Assembly (NCBI RefSeq): GCF_035916875.1
Contig: NZ_JAXUHN010000068.1
Span: 1-62,708, forward strand
Origin: Methylomicrobium sp035916875
GTDB lineage: Bacteria; Pseudomonadota; Gammaproteobacteria; Methylococcales; Methylomonadaceae
Reading direction: 5' to 3'
DNA: 62,708 nucleotides
The notes under the pieces are model-generated. The model had not been told where the DNA came from. It saw only the letters and a program-made list of their open reading frames with translations, and searched no databases. Of the stretch, positions 9,415 to 18,956 are shown piece by piece. The first letter of the stretch is position 1. Each line of letters opens with the position of its first letter. The translations under genes were made by a program, and so were the position numbers.

Positions 9415-10092
9415 ATGAAAGACTTTACCTTGACTACGATTGAAAAAGATTCCGAAGCGATTGTTTTACTGCATGGCCTGAAGCGCACTTTCCACAGCAT
9501 GGACAAAGCGGGTAGGGTGTTGGCGGGTTACGGTTATAAAATCGTCAATGCGAGCTATCCTTCGACACAGCAGAAAGCGGAGACGCTGGCGCTGCAATGC
9601 ATCGGTCAGGCGGTAAAGGAATGCGAAGCCGCCGAAGTCAAAAGAATCCATTTCCTGACGCATTCCTTGGGCGGTATCTTGATCCGCTATTATCTGTCAG
9701 TGGAAGCGGTCGATAAACTGGGGCGCGTGGTGATGCTCGCGCCGCCGAACCGGGGCAGTGAGATTGTCGATAAGCTCGGCAATTGGCGCTTGTTTTATCT
9801 GCTGAACGGTCCGGCCGGATTGCAGCTTGGCACGGACCAAGACAGTTTGCCGAATCGCCTCGGTACGGTCAATTTCGAAGCCGGCGTGATTGCCGGCAAT
9901 AAAACGATCAATCCCTTCCTCTCGCTGCTGTTTCCGGAAGCGAATGACGGCAAGGTTGCGGTTAGCAGAACCCAGGTCGATGGCATGCGAGACTTTATCG
10001 TGCTGCCTTACTCGCATACGTTCATCATGAGGAGTGATCAGGTAATCCGGCAGGCCTTGCATTTCATCCAGCAGGGCCGTTTTGCCCAGTAG
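9415..10092 (+). CDS. Alpha/beta hydrolase, lipase-like
   Basis: A 225-residue cytoplasmic alpha/beta hydrolase. IVLLHGL forms the oxyanion strand, THSLGG the nucleophile elbow (catalytic Ser), and MLAPPNRGSEIVD follows as in triacylglycerol lipase/PGAP1-like enzymes. The C-terminal SHTFIM supplies the likely catalytic His. No signal peptide is seen. It is convergent with the lytic transglycosylase gene (5-base gap). Substrate unknown. Confidence 0.75.
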   Translation: MKDFTLTTIEKDSEAIVLLHGLKRTFHSMDKAGRVLAGYGYKIVNASYPSTQQKAETLALQCIGQAVKECEAAEVKRIHFLTHSLGGILIRYYLSVEAVDKLGRVVMLAPPNRGSEIVDKLGNWRLFYLLNGPAGLQLGTDQDSLPNRLGTVNFEAGVIAGNKTINPFLSLLFPEANDGKVAVSRTQVDGMRDFIVLPYSHTFIMRSDQVIRQALHFIQQGRFAQ

Positions 10093-10097
10093 CCGGA

Positions 10098-10766
10098 TTA
10101 CTGCTGAAGAGTACTACGACTGGCTTGCGCCAACTGCAATTGTTCAGTCAGTCTGGCCGTCGATTTCATTTGTTTGTATACGCTCATCACCTTGTCGGGA
10201 TAGCGCGATTGCGCCCTGCCCAGGCTACCGTTATAGCGCAATAAGGTGCGCCGGATGTTGCCCTTGCTGACGTCTTTGTATTGCGCCAGGATATGAGTGC
10301 CGAGCTTGATGTTTTTTCGCGCGTCATACAAGGCGGGCAAACCGCCGATATTTTTGACTTTCTTCGAATGTGCGCTGGCCAGTACTTGCATCAAACCGCG
10401 CGCGCCGGCCGGGCTGACCGCTTTCTCCTTGAATCTTGATTCGACCGCAATCACGGCCAGGATCAATTCAGGTTGCAGACCTTGTTTCATGCCGTTTCTA
10501 AATGCTTCGGAGACGATCATCGCCGCCTTGCCTTCGGAAATTTTGAAACGTTCCTTGATGTAGCTGGCCAACGTCTTGATTTTTAGAGTATTAGGGTCGG
10601 CGTTGGCTGCTTCCTTAGGAAATTCATGCAAATTGTTCGCGTCAAATTCCAACGATGGCACCGCTGCCCGTGAAGTTTGATGAGTTAGCCCAGCGCCGAT
10701 CAAAAACAGCATTGGGATGGTTACGGTATCGTGGTAAGCGCGCTTTAGCAAGATTTGAGTTCGCAT
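10098..10766 (-). CDS. Lytic transglycosylase (SLT domain)
   Basis: A 222-residue exported protein with an N-terminal hydrophobic signal segment (about 15-32) and a C-terminal SLT goose-lysozyme-like domain. Catalytic Glu is in AVIAVESRFKEKAVSPAGARGLMQV, followed by the RRTLLRYNGSLG block. These enzymes cleave peptidoglycan glycan strands to give anhydromuropeptides. The domain order resembles stand-alone periplasmic transglycosylases; there is no LysM repeat. Confidence 0.85.
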   Translation of the reverse strand: MRTQILLKRAYHDTVTIPMLFLIGAGLTHQTSRAAVPSLEFDANNLHEFPKEAANADPNTLKIKTLASYIKERFKISEGKAAMIVSEAFRNGMKQGLQPELILAVIAVESRFKEKAVSPAGARGLMQVLASAHSKKVKNIGGLPALYDARKNIKLGTHILAQYKDVSKGNIRRTLLRYNGSLGRAQSRYPDKVMSVYKQMKSTARLTEQLQLAQASRSTLQQ

Positions 10767-11105
10767 ATTCGGCCTCTTTGGATTAACAGGTTGTTGCCGT
10801 CAGCGCCACACCGCTTGGCAAACCCGGGGTTAAACGGCAACATCAGGCTAAAAATCATGACAATTGCCTGAAAAATAAAGAAAAAAGTGTCGATAATAGA
10901 CTCGCTTGGTGTTGACGACGGTTTTCAGCTTATCGCATTATGACGCCAGGCGCAAACTTTTGAGGCGTATTTGCCAAGTCAAAAAGTCTATGATTGCCTT
11001 CGCTTCAATCTCCTGTTTTACCTAAAAAGAATTTCTCAAGTATTTGAAAAATAATGGCTATGTATATTCATGGCTGCGCATTAGCCGCGGTTGGCGACGG
11101 CCGAT
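10767..11105. other. Intergenic region upstream of the transglycosylase gene
   Basis: About 340 bases between two minus-strand genes. I see no open reading frame with a plausible start, no clear repeat and no convincing hairpin terminator. It presumably holds the transglycosylase promoter. Confidence 0.4.
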
Positions 11106-13424
11106 TCAAAGCGGATACGACTGCCGTAAAATAACCGCATCAACCGGCATTGACGACGATGATCGCATCGGGATGGTATTTTCCGGGCGTGATTTAAAAT
11201 TTTTCTGCCAGACTTCGGTCAGATCGGGGCGAATTTCGATGAGTTGTAACATCTTCATTGGTATATCGGCCGGCAGCACAAAGGTAAACGTGACACCTTC
11301 AGAGGGAAGCCCATGGAATTCAATGTACTCGAGCGGCGAGGCCGCCGGTAAATTCTGATGGATCAATTGATTGCCCGCATAAATTTGGATCGCAGCCGCC
11401 ATGTTGTCCGCCTTCAATCGGATCAGAGGGGCATCGCGGCGCGATCGGATATGGATGGCGAGATATTTTTTTCCTTTGGCGATCCTTTGCTCGACGACGC
11501 GGACCGAAGGTATTGCAAGCGGAACGGGCTGCGTTTCCAGCACCAACATGCGACGCGACGGAATGAAATCATCAAAAATTCCGGCAGTGCTGATCCCAGG
11601 CTTTGCGGTCAGAAATTGCCGGGTCCAGTTGTCCGGTTCGGGGTCGTAACTTAGCCATTGGGCGCTATTGCGCGTGCCGTCCCAGGCATAAATGATACTA
11701 TTGGGCTTGGGATGAACACGGCTGAAATCGGAAGAGAGGTCGGCCCGGACCAGCAAAATGCTCGCTAATGCCAGGAAAATAGCCGGTAGCATTCTGCCGT
11801 ACGCACGGCGAAGAATCTCCAGGGCAGGGGTAACCAGACCCAGAGTCAACGCGCCGACGATCATCAGCAGCCAATCGAAATGAAAGCCGAGCGCATGATG
11901 GGCCAGATACAGTGTCGGCGCGACGATGAACAAAACAGCGCCCGAACAGACGCCGGTGATGAAGGTGCTAGGGGTGCCGGGTCGGAATAGACTGAATGTC
12001 CAAGCGGCGAGCATGGCCAAACCCGGAACCACCGCAAAAAAAACGCCGCCCGGAAACGCCAGGGCTAGATAGATACCCGCCAAAAGCCATAGGCATAGGG
12101 CAGCCGCCGTAAATTCCTGGGGTTTGATCGATCGGGATAGACTTGCATGCAGCAGCATAAATAGGGCGAAGGTTATGCAGCAGGAAGCCTGAAAGTAGAG
12201 TATCGCGTTATAAGGCTCCGGCAGCCAGCGATTATTGTCATAAATATGCAGGAGGGCGGCATGGAAAACAAAATTAATCCCCGTAATCAGGCCCACGTGC
12301 AGCAGAAAAATACCCGTTTGCTGAAAAAATTGCAGCATGCCGATCCGACGATAATAACCGCCTATCATCGCGAGCAAAACGAATGACAGCAACGCCGCGC
12401 CGGCGAGCAGCAGCGGGAGATGATCATCCAAAGAAAACACGAACAACTTGCCAAAAGGCAGGTTGAAATAACCGAAGTCGCCGTCTTGCCCAAAGTTTTT
12501 CAAATCCGCATCGGCAAAATGCCGGGCCAGTTGCAGCATGTTATGGCCTTGCAGCGCCAGCGTGCGCGGGTCCAGGCGCTCCAGGTTGTCGAGCGCTGTA
12601 TGATAATCTGTCCAACCCTCGATGAACGCAAAGTTCATCCCGGCGATACCGGCTTCCCGGAAGATGCTGAAGTCGGTGTCATTATGCAGCAGTTTCCGAT
12701 AGATCGAAAACATCAGCGATGAAGCGACCGGCTGTACCGCGGCGCGTGCGTAATGCTCGACCAGACGGCCGTTGTGTGCGCTGGTTTCAAACATTAGCAA
12801 AACGCCGCCGTTGCCGCGCGCCTCGAAATTGAGCGCGAGCACGCAGTCCCTTGCCCACGGATGCCGCTCGATAAACGCGCGACTGCCTAAAAGCCCCAAT
12901 TCCTCCGCATCGGAGAACAAAAAGATCATATCGTTTTTGGGGCGGGCGCCCTGTTTTAAAATGCGCAGCACTTCCAGCATCGATGCGACCGCCGCACCGT
13001 CATCGGCGGCTCCGGGAGAGGTCTCGACCGAATCGTAATGAGCCGCGATCAGCGCCGCACCCTGGCTTTCTTTACCTGCCACGCGCACCATGATGTTTTT
13101 GATCGGCGCGGCTTTGACGAACGGTTTCTCCGTGTCAAACAGCGCGGAAGCGATCGTTTCCTGTACCTCGGCGTGATAACCAAGCGCTTTGATTTGTTCC
13201 AGCAAATAAGCGGCGACCGCATCGTGCGATCGGGAGCCCACCGGGTGTGGTGTGACGGCGATATGCCGCAAATGCAAAAGCGCATTCTCGAACGAATAAG
13301 AAGCCGTTACAGATTGATCTCGATCGACTGCGGGGGGGACGATCATCCGGCTGCATGCCCAAAAAGCCAGCCCCCAGAACAGGATGATGATGGAGGCATG
13401 TTGCCAGGGTGGCCGTTTGGTCAT
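11106..13424 (-). CDS. Membrane-anchored M28 family metallopeptidase
   Basis: A 772-residue protein. One N-terminal membrane segment (about 12-28) is followed by a periplasmic M28 zinc aminopeptidase domain with metal ligands in HYDSVETSPGAADDG and DAEELGLLGS. At least eight hydrophobic segments follow (about residues 335-590), then a periplasmic C-terminal domain. The arrangement resembles eukaryotic ER metallopeptidase (ERMP1/Fxna)-like proteins, which have bacterial homologues. It probably releases N-terminal residues from peptides outside the cytoplasm. It is transcribed alone and divergent from an SmbP-like gene. Substrate unknown. Confidence 0.8.
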   Translation of the reverse strand: MTKRPPWQHASIIILFWGLAFWACSRMIVPPAVDRDQSVTASYSFENALLHLRHIAVTPHPVGSRSHDAVAAYLLEQIKALGYHAEVQETIASALFDTEKPFVKAAPIKNIMVRVAGKESQGAALIAAHYDSVETSPGAADDGAAVASMLEVLRILKQGARPKNDMIFLFSDAEELGLLGSRAFIERHPWARDCVLALNFEARGNGGVLLMFETSAHNGRLVEHYARAAVQPVASSLMFSIYRKLLHNDTDFSIFREAGIAGMNFAFIEGWTDYHTALDNLERLDPRTLALQGHNMLQLARHFADADLKNFGQDGDFGYFNLPFGKLFVFSLDDHLPLLLAGAALLSFVLLAMIGGYYRRIGMLQFFQQTGIFLLHVGLITGINFVFHAALLHIYDNNRWLPEPYNAILYFQASCCITFALFMLLHASLSRSIKPQEFTAAALCLWLLAGIYLALAFPGGVFFAVVPGLAMLAAWTFSLFRPGTPSTFITGVCSGAVLFIVAPTLYLAHHALGFHFDWLLMIVGALTLGLVTPALEILRRAYGRMLPAIFLALASILLVRADLSSDFSRVHPKPNSIIYAWDGTRNSAQWLSYDPEPDNWTRQFLTAKPGISTAGIFDDFIPSRRMLVLETQPVPLAIPSVRVVEQRIAKGKKYLAIHIRSRRDAPLIRLKADNMAAAIQIYAGNQLIHQNLPAASPLEYIEFHGLPSEGVTFTFVLPADIPMKMLQLIEIRPDLTEVWQKNFKSRPENTIPMRSSSSMPVDAVILRQSYPL

Positions 13425-13615
13425 GGCTGATCGGGACGAATGTAGACAAAAAGTGCAGTTTAAACAGCTCCGACGGAACTGACAATTATCATCCGTGTCT
13501 TATATGAGCGCTTCTTCTCAGGAGTGTTTACACTGAATAACAAAAAGGTTTGGCCGGCATATGCTTTGATGCCTGTGCGGCAAACCAACCCTATCATAGA
13601 ATTTGGAAGAGAGAA

Positions 13616-13963
13616 ATGAACAGAATTGCATTGTTGATCGCCGGTTTATTGATGCTTATCGGTTCCGCTTCAGTCGCGGTTGCCGAAGAGCACGCGGCAG
13701 CGGCTTTGGAACACGCCAATCAGGCGGTGCTTCATGGCGAGGCCGGACATGCGGCCATGCTGGTGGAACATGCCACGGAAGCATTGAAACATGCACACGC
13801 GGCCGAGGATATTGCAAAAGGCGAAGCCAAAACCCATATCGAGGCGGCGGTTAAAGCGCTGGAAGCCGCGATCGAACACGGCAAAATGGGCGCCGGTCAC
13901 GTACCCATCGCGACCAAAGCAGCCGAGGAAGCGGTCGATCATTTGAAAGCAGGCAACAAGTAG
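13616..13963 (+). CDS. SmbP-like small His-rich metal-binding protein
   Basis: A 115-residue exported protein. The signal peptide ends near SVAVA-EE. The mature part is built of seven-residue helical repeats with regularly spaced His (ALEHANQAVLHGEAGHA, LVEHATEALKHAHAA). This matches the SmbP family from Nitrosomonas, which binds copper and other divalent metals in the periplasm. The ATG at 13616 follows a GGAAGAGAG ribosome binding site; the frame extends upstream but without signal-peptide character. A close paralogue lies at 39489-39821. Confidence 0.8.
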   Translation: MNRIALLIAGLLMLIGSASVAVAEEHAAAALEHANQAVLHGEAGHAAMLVEHATEALKHAHAAEDIAKGEAKTHIEAAVKALEAAIEHGKMGAGHVPIATKAAEEAVDHLKAGNK

Positions 13964-13997
13964 GCGGCTGCGCGCTATGCATCTCCCCTGAAATGGC

Positions 13998-16721
13998 TCA
14001 ATGTTGCTTGTCGTCAAGTTTTGTTTTGTTGCATTTTTTGTATTGCAAAAAATGCTGCGTTTGCAAGCCGTCGGCGTCGGCAATGCCAAACATCGAAGGC
14101 GGCAGATCAAGATCGCTTTGATCCTGTAGCTGAGTTAAATGATATGAAAGCGGAAGAAATGACCAGTTGCCGGCGCAATTTTTTTTGATTTCAAAAAACT
14201 CCATCGCGGTTGCTTCCGACGTTTTTCGGGATAACACGGCATGCAAAAAACGCGCATACTGATTCACCTGCGGGTTCGAAGCCGCCTCCTGATGTTGCCG
14301 AATATGCAGAGAGCCTTTTTCATCCAGGATGTATACCTTGGCTGCGTTGGCTTCCTGATAAATGAAGCACTGTAGGGTGTGTGGCCGGTTTTCCTGGTAA
14401 ATCGCGGGAATCGGCGTTTGCGCCAACACCTCGCTATCGAAAGCGACCGATCCGTAGAGTGCTTGCGGATTGGACAATGCTTTGATCAATTGGGCTTCTC
14501 CGTCAAACCATTGATATTGCAATCGGCCGTCTTGATTGGAAAAAACGGCATAGCGATCGCCGCCCGCCAGCAAATAACGGGGAGCAGCGTTTGCCGGATC
14601 ATGGCGATGGAGTTCGAGCAACGCTTCAAACAATTGTTCGATACGCCGGATGATGCTATGGGCATAGCCGGGCGTCCGGCAAATGACGTTCAGGCAATTA
14701 GTCGTCGATTGCGGGGTGCCTTGTACGATCTCTATCAGGCAGTCGAACAGGCCTTCGATGCCCTGTTCATGGTTTGTCATCACTTCGTTCCAATGGCTGA
14801 TCGAAACCCTGTCGACCGTCCGCACCAGGCATTCCCGCCGCGCTCCATGGCTCAACGGGTTGTCGCGATGGCTGATCAGATACGGGCCGGCTTCGCTCTG
14901 TGGCGGCGTCTGGCCGATATTGATGATCAACAATGACTGCGTTAAGCTGTTATTGCCCTCATAATTGCTGAGCGAGTCTGAAAAATCGAAATGGCTTTTG
15001 AAAAACTCATTTAGATGTCCGAGTATCACGCTCAACTCGCCGGACATCAGATTGAGTGATTCAACTTCGCAATGAAGGGCTGCGCCCTGACGATAAAAGC
15101 CGTTGACGGTTAACCAGCATAACATTTCGATCAGGGTCGGCCTGCGATACAGCGGCGCTTGAAGGTCCGCATCCTGACGGTTTTTTTTACCGAAAAACAA
15201 GCACCATTCAGAGTCTTTCGCATCGTGCCGAATTTCTACGATCGAGAGGATCGGTTCGATCGGCAATTCGTTCCCCCGAGTCGTTGTGATTTCGATCTTG
15301 CCCGGTTTTCGAGCAAAAAAAGCGATCAATTTTTTGCAAAGCAGCTTCATATCGTTGCATCCCTGAAAATTAGGATCGATATGATCGTGCGCAAAGCGGA
15401 TAATTTTACTATGGCAATGCGCCAATTGCTCTACGATCGCTTCATTTTCGACCAGTAATTTTTCAATATTCCATGGGTCTGGATCGCATGGAACATGAAG
15501 AAGATTATTCGGCCACTGCCAGCTTTCCGATATTTCACGAAAATAATCTTCGTAAGGCGAAAGTGCGCCGGTTTGTCGATGATCGCCGGCCGCTTCGGTG
15601 ACCTTGCGGCAAAAAATCTGTCTTATCATTGCGAGTCTTTCACTGCTCTGCGCTTTCAGCAAATAATCTTCCAGTTTGCGGTATATCAGCACATAGGGGT
15701 CGATCTCCAGGCCTGCCAATTTGCCTTGATATACCGCGCGCTTGATATCGACGCATAGCCAGTTGATATGCGGATATTCGCTCGCATAGCATTCCAGCAG
15801 CGACAACTTCAATAATGACTTGTACGGCGAATGCAGCGCCTTATAGATATGCCACTGCGTTGCGCTGATGAACTCACCGGCGGGTACATGCGCGAGCCCG
15901 CCCAGATCGAGAATCTGATTTTCGTTGATGAACCGGCGCTCCAACAAATGTGCAAGATAGCCTTGATAGTCGTTTTCGTGATGGGGAGGAACCAGCCACC
16001 AGGCCAGTACCTTTCCGGCGATATAGACCGAGGTCCGGTAGAATTCTTCGAGCAAGAGATAATGCTGGGTTTCGCCGCTGCTGTCGGCGGAAATCGGCGT
16101 TTTCTGATTGAGCAGGAACTGTTTGCTGTTGATCAGGAAAAAATGTACTTCCAGATGCAGCGACGTAGCCCATTTCTCCAATGCTTGGGTTTTTTTTTGC
16201 AGTTCGTCGAGTTCCTGCTGAGTCAGATCGGCCCGGTGGCATAGCCAGATATCGATATCGCTGGCTTTCGTAAAGGCGATACTGCCGACGCTGCCCATCA
16301 GGAACAAGCCGTCGATCGCAGCATTTTGATTGCGGCGCCGTTGTGGTTGAAGGCTAAAGCTTCGGTTGATTTGCCGAGCGGCGTCTATGCTCCGTTTTTC
16401 GGGTTGATAAGCAAAAATACCCGCGGGCGTCGCGGTAGAGATGAAGCCCGGCAATGCCGGGTGGTTCATGTTGAGTATCAGCGGCAATACATCCAGAAAT
16501 TGCCGCTGATCGTTATTCAAAATATGCCTAACGCTCTCTCGTTTTAGCTGGTGCAGTTTTTTAAAACGTTGGGAAATGGCGCGGAGATCTCTGAAACTGA
16601 TCTCGTCTTCGGGGGCGCCTAGCTGTATAGATGATAGTGGGTTGGACACAAAGTACGATTGGGAAAATGTAACCTTCCCAGTATAGAACAGGTTATTTTT
16701 TTTACTGCATGCAGCAGGCAA
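13998..16721 (-). CDS. cyaA: Class I adenylate cyclase
   Basis: About 900 residues, the usual length for CyaA of enterobacteria and relatives. The N-terminal catalytic domain carries the nucleotidyltransferase motif GSVGSIAFTKASDIDIW with two metal-binding Asp, followed by the long regulatory C-terminal region. It converts ATP to cAMP in the cytoplasm. The start is uncertain: the longest frame begins with TTG at 16721, and an in-frame GTG opens VSNPLSSIQLG about 25 codons later. No crp gene is in the window. Confidence 0.9.
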   Translation of the reverse strand: MPAACSKKNNLFYTGKVTFSQSYFVSNPLSSIQLGAPEDEISFRDLRAISQRFKKLHQLKRESVRHILNNDQRQFLDVLPLILNMNHPALPGFISTATPAGIFAYQPEKRSIDAARQINRSFSLQPQRRRNQNAAIDGLFLMGSVGSIAFTKASDIDIWLCHRADLTQQELDELQKKTQALEKWATSLHLEVHFFLINSKQFLLNQKTPISADSSGETQHYLLLEEFYRTSVYIAGKVLAWWLVPPHHENDYQGYLAHLLERRFINENQILDLGGLAHVPAGEFISATQWHIYKALHSPYKSLLKLSLLECYASEYPHINWLCVDIKRAVYQGKLAGLEIDPYVLIYRKLEDYLLKAQSSERLAMIRQIFCRKVTEAAGDHRQTGALSPYEDYFREISESWQWPNNLLHVPCDPDPWNIEKLLVENEAIVEQLAHCHSKIIRFAHDHIDPNFQGCNDMKLLCKKLIAFFARKPGKIEITTTRGNELPIEPILSIVEIRHDAKDSEWCLFFGKKNRQDADLQAPLYRRPTLIEMLCWLTVNGFYRQGAALHCEVESLNLMSGELSVILGHLNEFFKSHFDFSDSLSNYEGNNSLTQSLLIINIGQTPPQSEAGPYLISHRDNPLSHGARRECLVRTVDRVSISHWNEVMTNHEQGIEGLFDCLIEIVQGTPQSTTNCLNVICRTPGYAHSIIRRIEQLFEALLELHRHDPANAAPRYLLAGGDRYAVFSNQDGRLQYQWFDGEAQLIKALSNPQALYGSVAFDSEVLAQTPIPAIYQENRPHTLQCFIYQEANAAKVYILDEKGSLHIRQHQEAASNPQVNQYARFLHAVLSRKTSEATAMEFFEIKKNCAGNWSFLPLSYHLTQLQDQSDLDLPPSMFGIADADGLQTQHFLQYKKCNKTKLDDKQH

Positions 16722-16790
16722 TTAGCAATCGCGTTCATATCGATCATGCCAGGAACCAAGATCGCAGCTAATGCCTGCTGTTTCAAGTTT

Positions 16791-18188
16791 TTAAGAAGCT
16801 GCCGCCAAAATTTTTCGGGCCGTCCGAATCGCCTGCCTTACCGTATCCGGCGCGGTGCCGCCAAGATGTTTGCGCGCGGCAACCGAGCCTTCCAACGTCA
16901 ACGAGTCGAACACATCGACGCCTATCAGCGATGAAAACTGTTGCAGTTCGGCCAACGTCAATTCGGACAAATCGCGGCCAGTGGTCAAGCCGAGGCGAAC
17001 CGCAAGGCCGACGACCTCGTGCGCATCACGGAAGGCCATGCCGTTGCGGACCAGATAATCGGCCAGATCTGTCGCGGTCGCGAAACCCTTTTTCGCCGAC
17101 TGATACATGTTGTCTTTCTTGGCCTGAATGCGCGGCATCATGTCGGCATAGGCGCGCAGGCAGTTGATTACCGTATCGACGGTGTCGAAAAGAGGCTCCT
17201 TGTCTTCCTGATTGTCTTTGTTGTAAGCGAGCGGTTGGCTTTTCATCAGCATCAATAACGAGACCAAATGCCCGGTCACGCGTCCCGATTTGCCGCGCAC
17301 CAGTTCCGGCACGTCCGGGTTTTTCTTTTGCGGCATGATCGACGAACCGGTGCAGAATGCGTCCGGGATCTCGATGAAGTTGAACTGGGCGCTGGACCAG
17401 AGAATCAACTCTTCGGAAAAGCGCGACAAATGCATCATGACCAGACTCGCCGCGGCGGTGAATTCGATCGCGAAATCGCGATCGCTGACCGAATCGAGCG
17501 AGTTCGCCGATGGCCGACTGAAACCGAGCAGTTCGGCGGTAACCGAACGGTCGATCGGATAGCTGGTGCCGGCCAGGGCCGCCGCGCCTAACGGCATGAT
17601 ATTGATCCGCTTCAGGCAGTCCCGAAAGCGTTCGCGGTCGCGTTGCAGCATCTCGAACCAGGCCATCAAATGGTGGCCGAAGGTGATCGGCTGGGCGACC
17701 TGCAGATGCGTGAAGCCGGGCATGATCGTGTCGGCGTGCTGCTCGGCCAGATCCAGGATCGCGGTTTGTAGGCGGGTCAACTGCCGTTCGATCTGGCCGA
17801 CTTCGCTGCGCAGATACAGGCGAATGTCGGTTGCGACCTGATCGTTGCGCGAGCGTCCGGTATGCAGTTTCTTGCCGGCGATGCCGATCAGATCGGTCAG
17901 CCGCGCCTCGATGTTCATGTGCACGTCTTCCTGTTTGATCGACCAGGTAAACTCGCCGTTTTTGATTTCGCCGGCGATCTGGGTCAGGCCCTTCTCGATC
18001 GCCGCGCACTCGTCGTCGCTCAAGATGCCGGTCTTCGCGAGCATCTTCGCATGCGCTATCGAGCCTTGAATGTCCTGCTCGGCCATGCGTTTGTCGAAAT
18101 CGACCGAAGCGGTAAAAACTTCGACGAAGGCATCGGTCGCTTCGGCAAAACGGGCGCTGGAAAGTTTTTCGGTATTAACGTTGGTCAT
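16791..18188 (-). CDS. argH: Argininosuccinate lyase
   Basis: A 465-residue enzyme of the fumarase/aspartase superfamily that splits argininosuccinate to arginine and fumarate. The signature GSSIMPQKKNPDVPELVR is present, as are HTGRSRNDQVATD and FTHLQVAQPITFGHHL. I chose the ATG at 18188 (MTNVNTEKLSSARFAE); a longer frame adds 15 residues without family similarity. It is a single gene here, and no other arg genes are in the window. Confidence 0.95.
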   Translation of the reverse strand: MTNVNTEKLSSARFAEATDAFVEVFTASVDFDKRMAEQDIQGSIAHAKMLAKTGILSDDECAAIEKGLTQIAGEIKNGEFTWSIKQEDVHMNIEARLTDLIGIAGKKLHTGRSRNDQVATDIRLYLRSEVGQIERQLTRLQTAILDLAEQHADTIMPGFTHLQVAQPITFGHHLMAWFEMLQRDRERFRDCLKRINIMPLGAAALAGTSYPIDRSVTAELLGFSRPSANSLDSVSDRDFAIEFTAAASLVMMHLSRFSEELILWSSAQFNFIEIPDAFCTGSSIMPQKKNPDVPELVRGKSGRVTGHLVSLLMLMKSQPLAYNKDNQEDKEPLFDTVDTVINCLRAYADMMPRIQAKKDNMYQSAKKGFATATDLADYLVRNGMAFRDAHEVVGLAVRLGLTTGRDLSELTLAELQQFSSLIGVDVFDSLTLEGSVAARKHLGGTAPDTVRQAIRTARKILAAAS

Positions 18189-18390
18189 GGGGTAATCGGA
18201 GTCAAGGTGGTACGGTCGAATGCGGGAACTCATTCCACGCCTTTAAAAATCGGGCCATTATATCAGGATAATGAAACCAATAATCCGCCCTTCAAGACGT
18301 AGAAATTGGTATTAATCCCGCATGCTGATTGATACCCGTCAAGTTAGAGTCCCTCTTGGGAAGAATTTACGTTTTTTACGGGAGAATGCC

Positions 18391-18910
18391 ATGAAAAAAA
18401 ATCATGTTGAGCGCCGTTGTCTTATCGGTTTCCTCCGTCTTGAATGCCCAGGCCGCCGATGAAGGGCTGGAGAAGTGCGTCGCCGCCGCGCAAGCGATCA
18501 AGAAAGGCGACATGCTCAAGCTCGAAAAACTGGATATTGGCGGCAAACCGATGTACGAACTCGAAATCAGGGATGCTCAGGGCATGGAATGGGAGTTCAT
18601 GTGCGATGCGAACAGCGGCAAAATCACCGAACAGGAGAGTGAAGTTAGCAATGCGGACGACAAATCGTTCAAGAGCAAAATGAAGGTCGGCGAAAAGGAA
18701 GCCGCCGACATCGCTTTGAAAGCGCATCCTGGCAAGATTGTAGAAGCCGAATACGAAATCGAGGAAAACGGCGATGCGTCGTATGAATTCGATATCGTCG
18801 GCGACAAAGGCATGGAAACCAAGGTCGAAGTCGATGCTGCCACCGGCAAGATCATCGAGACGTCGATTGAAGAATGGGAAATCGGCGAAGAAAAGGAAGA
18901 CAGAAGATAG
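18391..18910 (+). CDS. Exported PepSY-domain protein, start region out of frame
   Basis: The main frame (ATG 18404 to 18910) encodes a short signal peptide ending NAQA, then two PepSY-like units (DIGGKPMYELEIRD...SGKITEQE and EYEIEENGDASYEFDIVG...TGKIIETS). It is very acidic. The only good ribosome binding site (GGAGAATGCC) serves an ATG at 18391 that opens a different frame. An A8 run separates the two; with seven A residues the product would begin MKKIMLSAVV, a normal signal peptide. So there is either a one-base error, a slippage site, or inefficient initiation at 18404. PepSY units often inhibit proteases or bind ligands at the envelope. Confidence 0.7.
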
Positions 18911-18956
18911 TCATTCGAATCATTCCCACGCTTCGGTGCGGGGATGACGCTTAACC

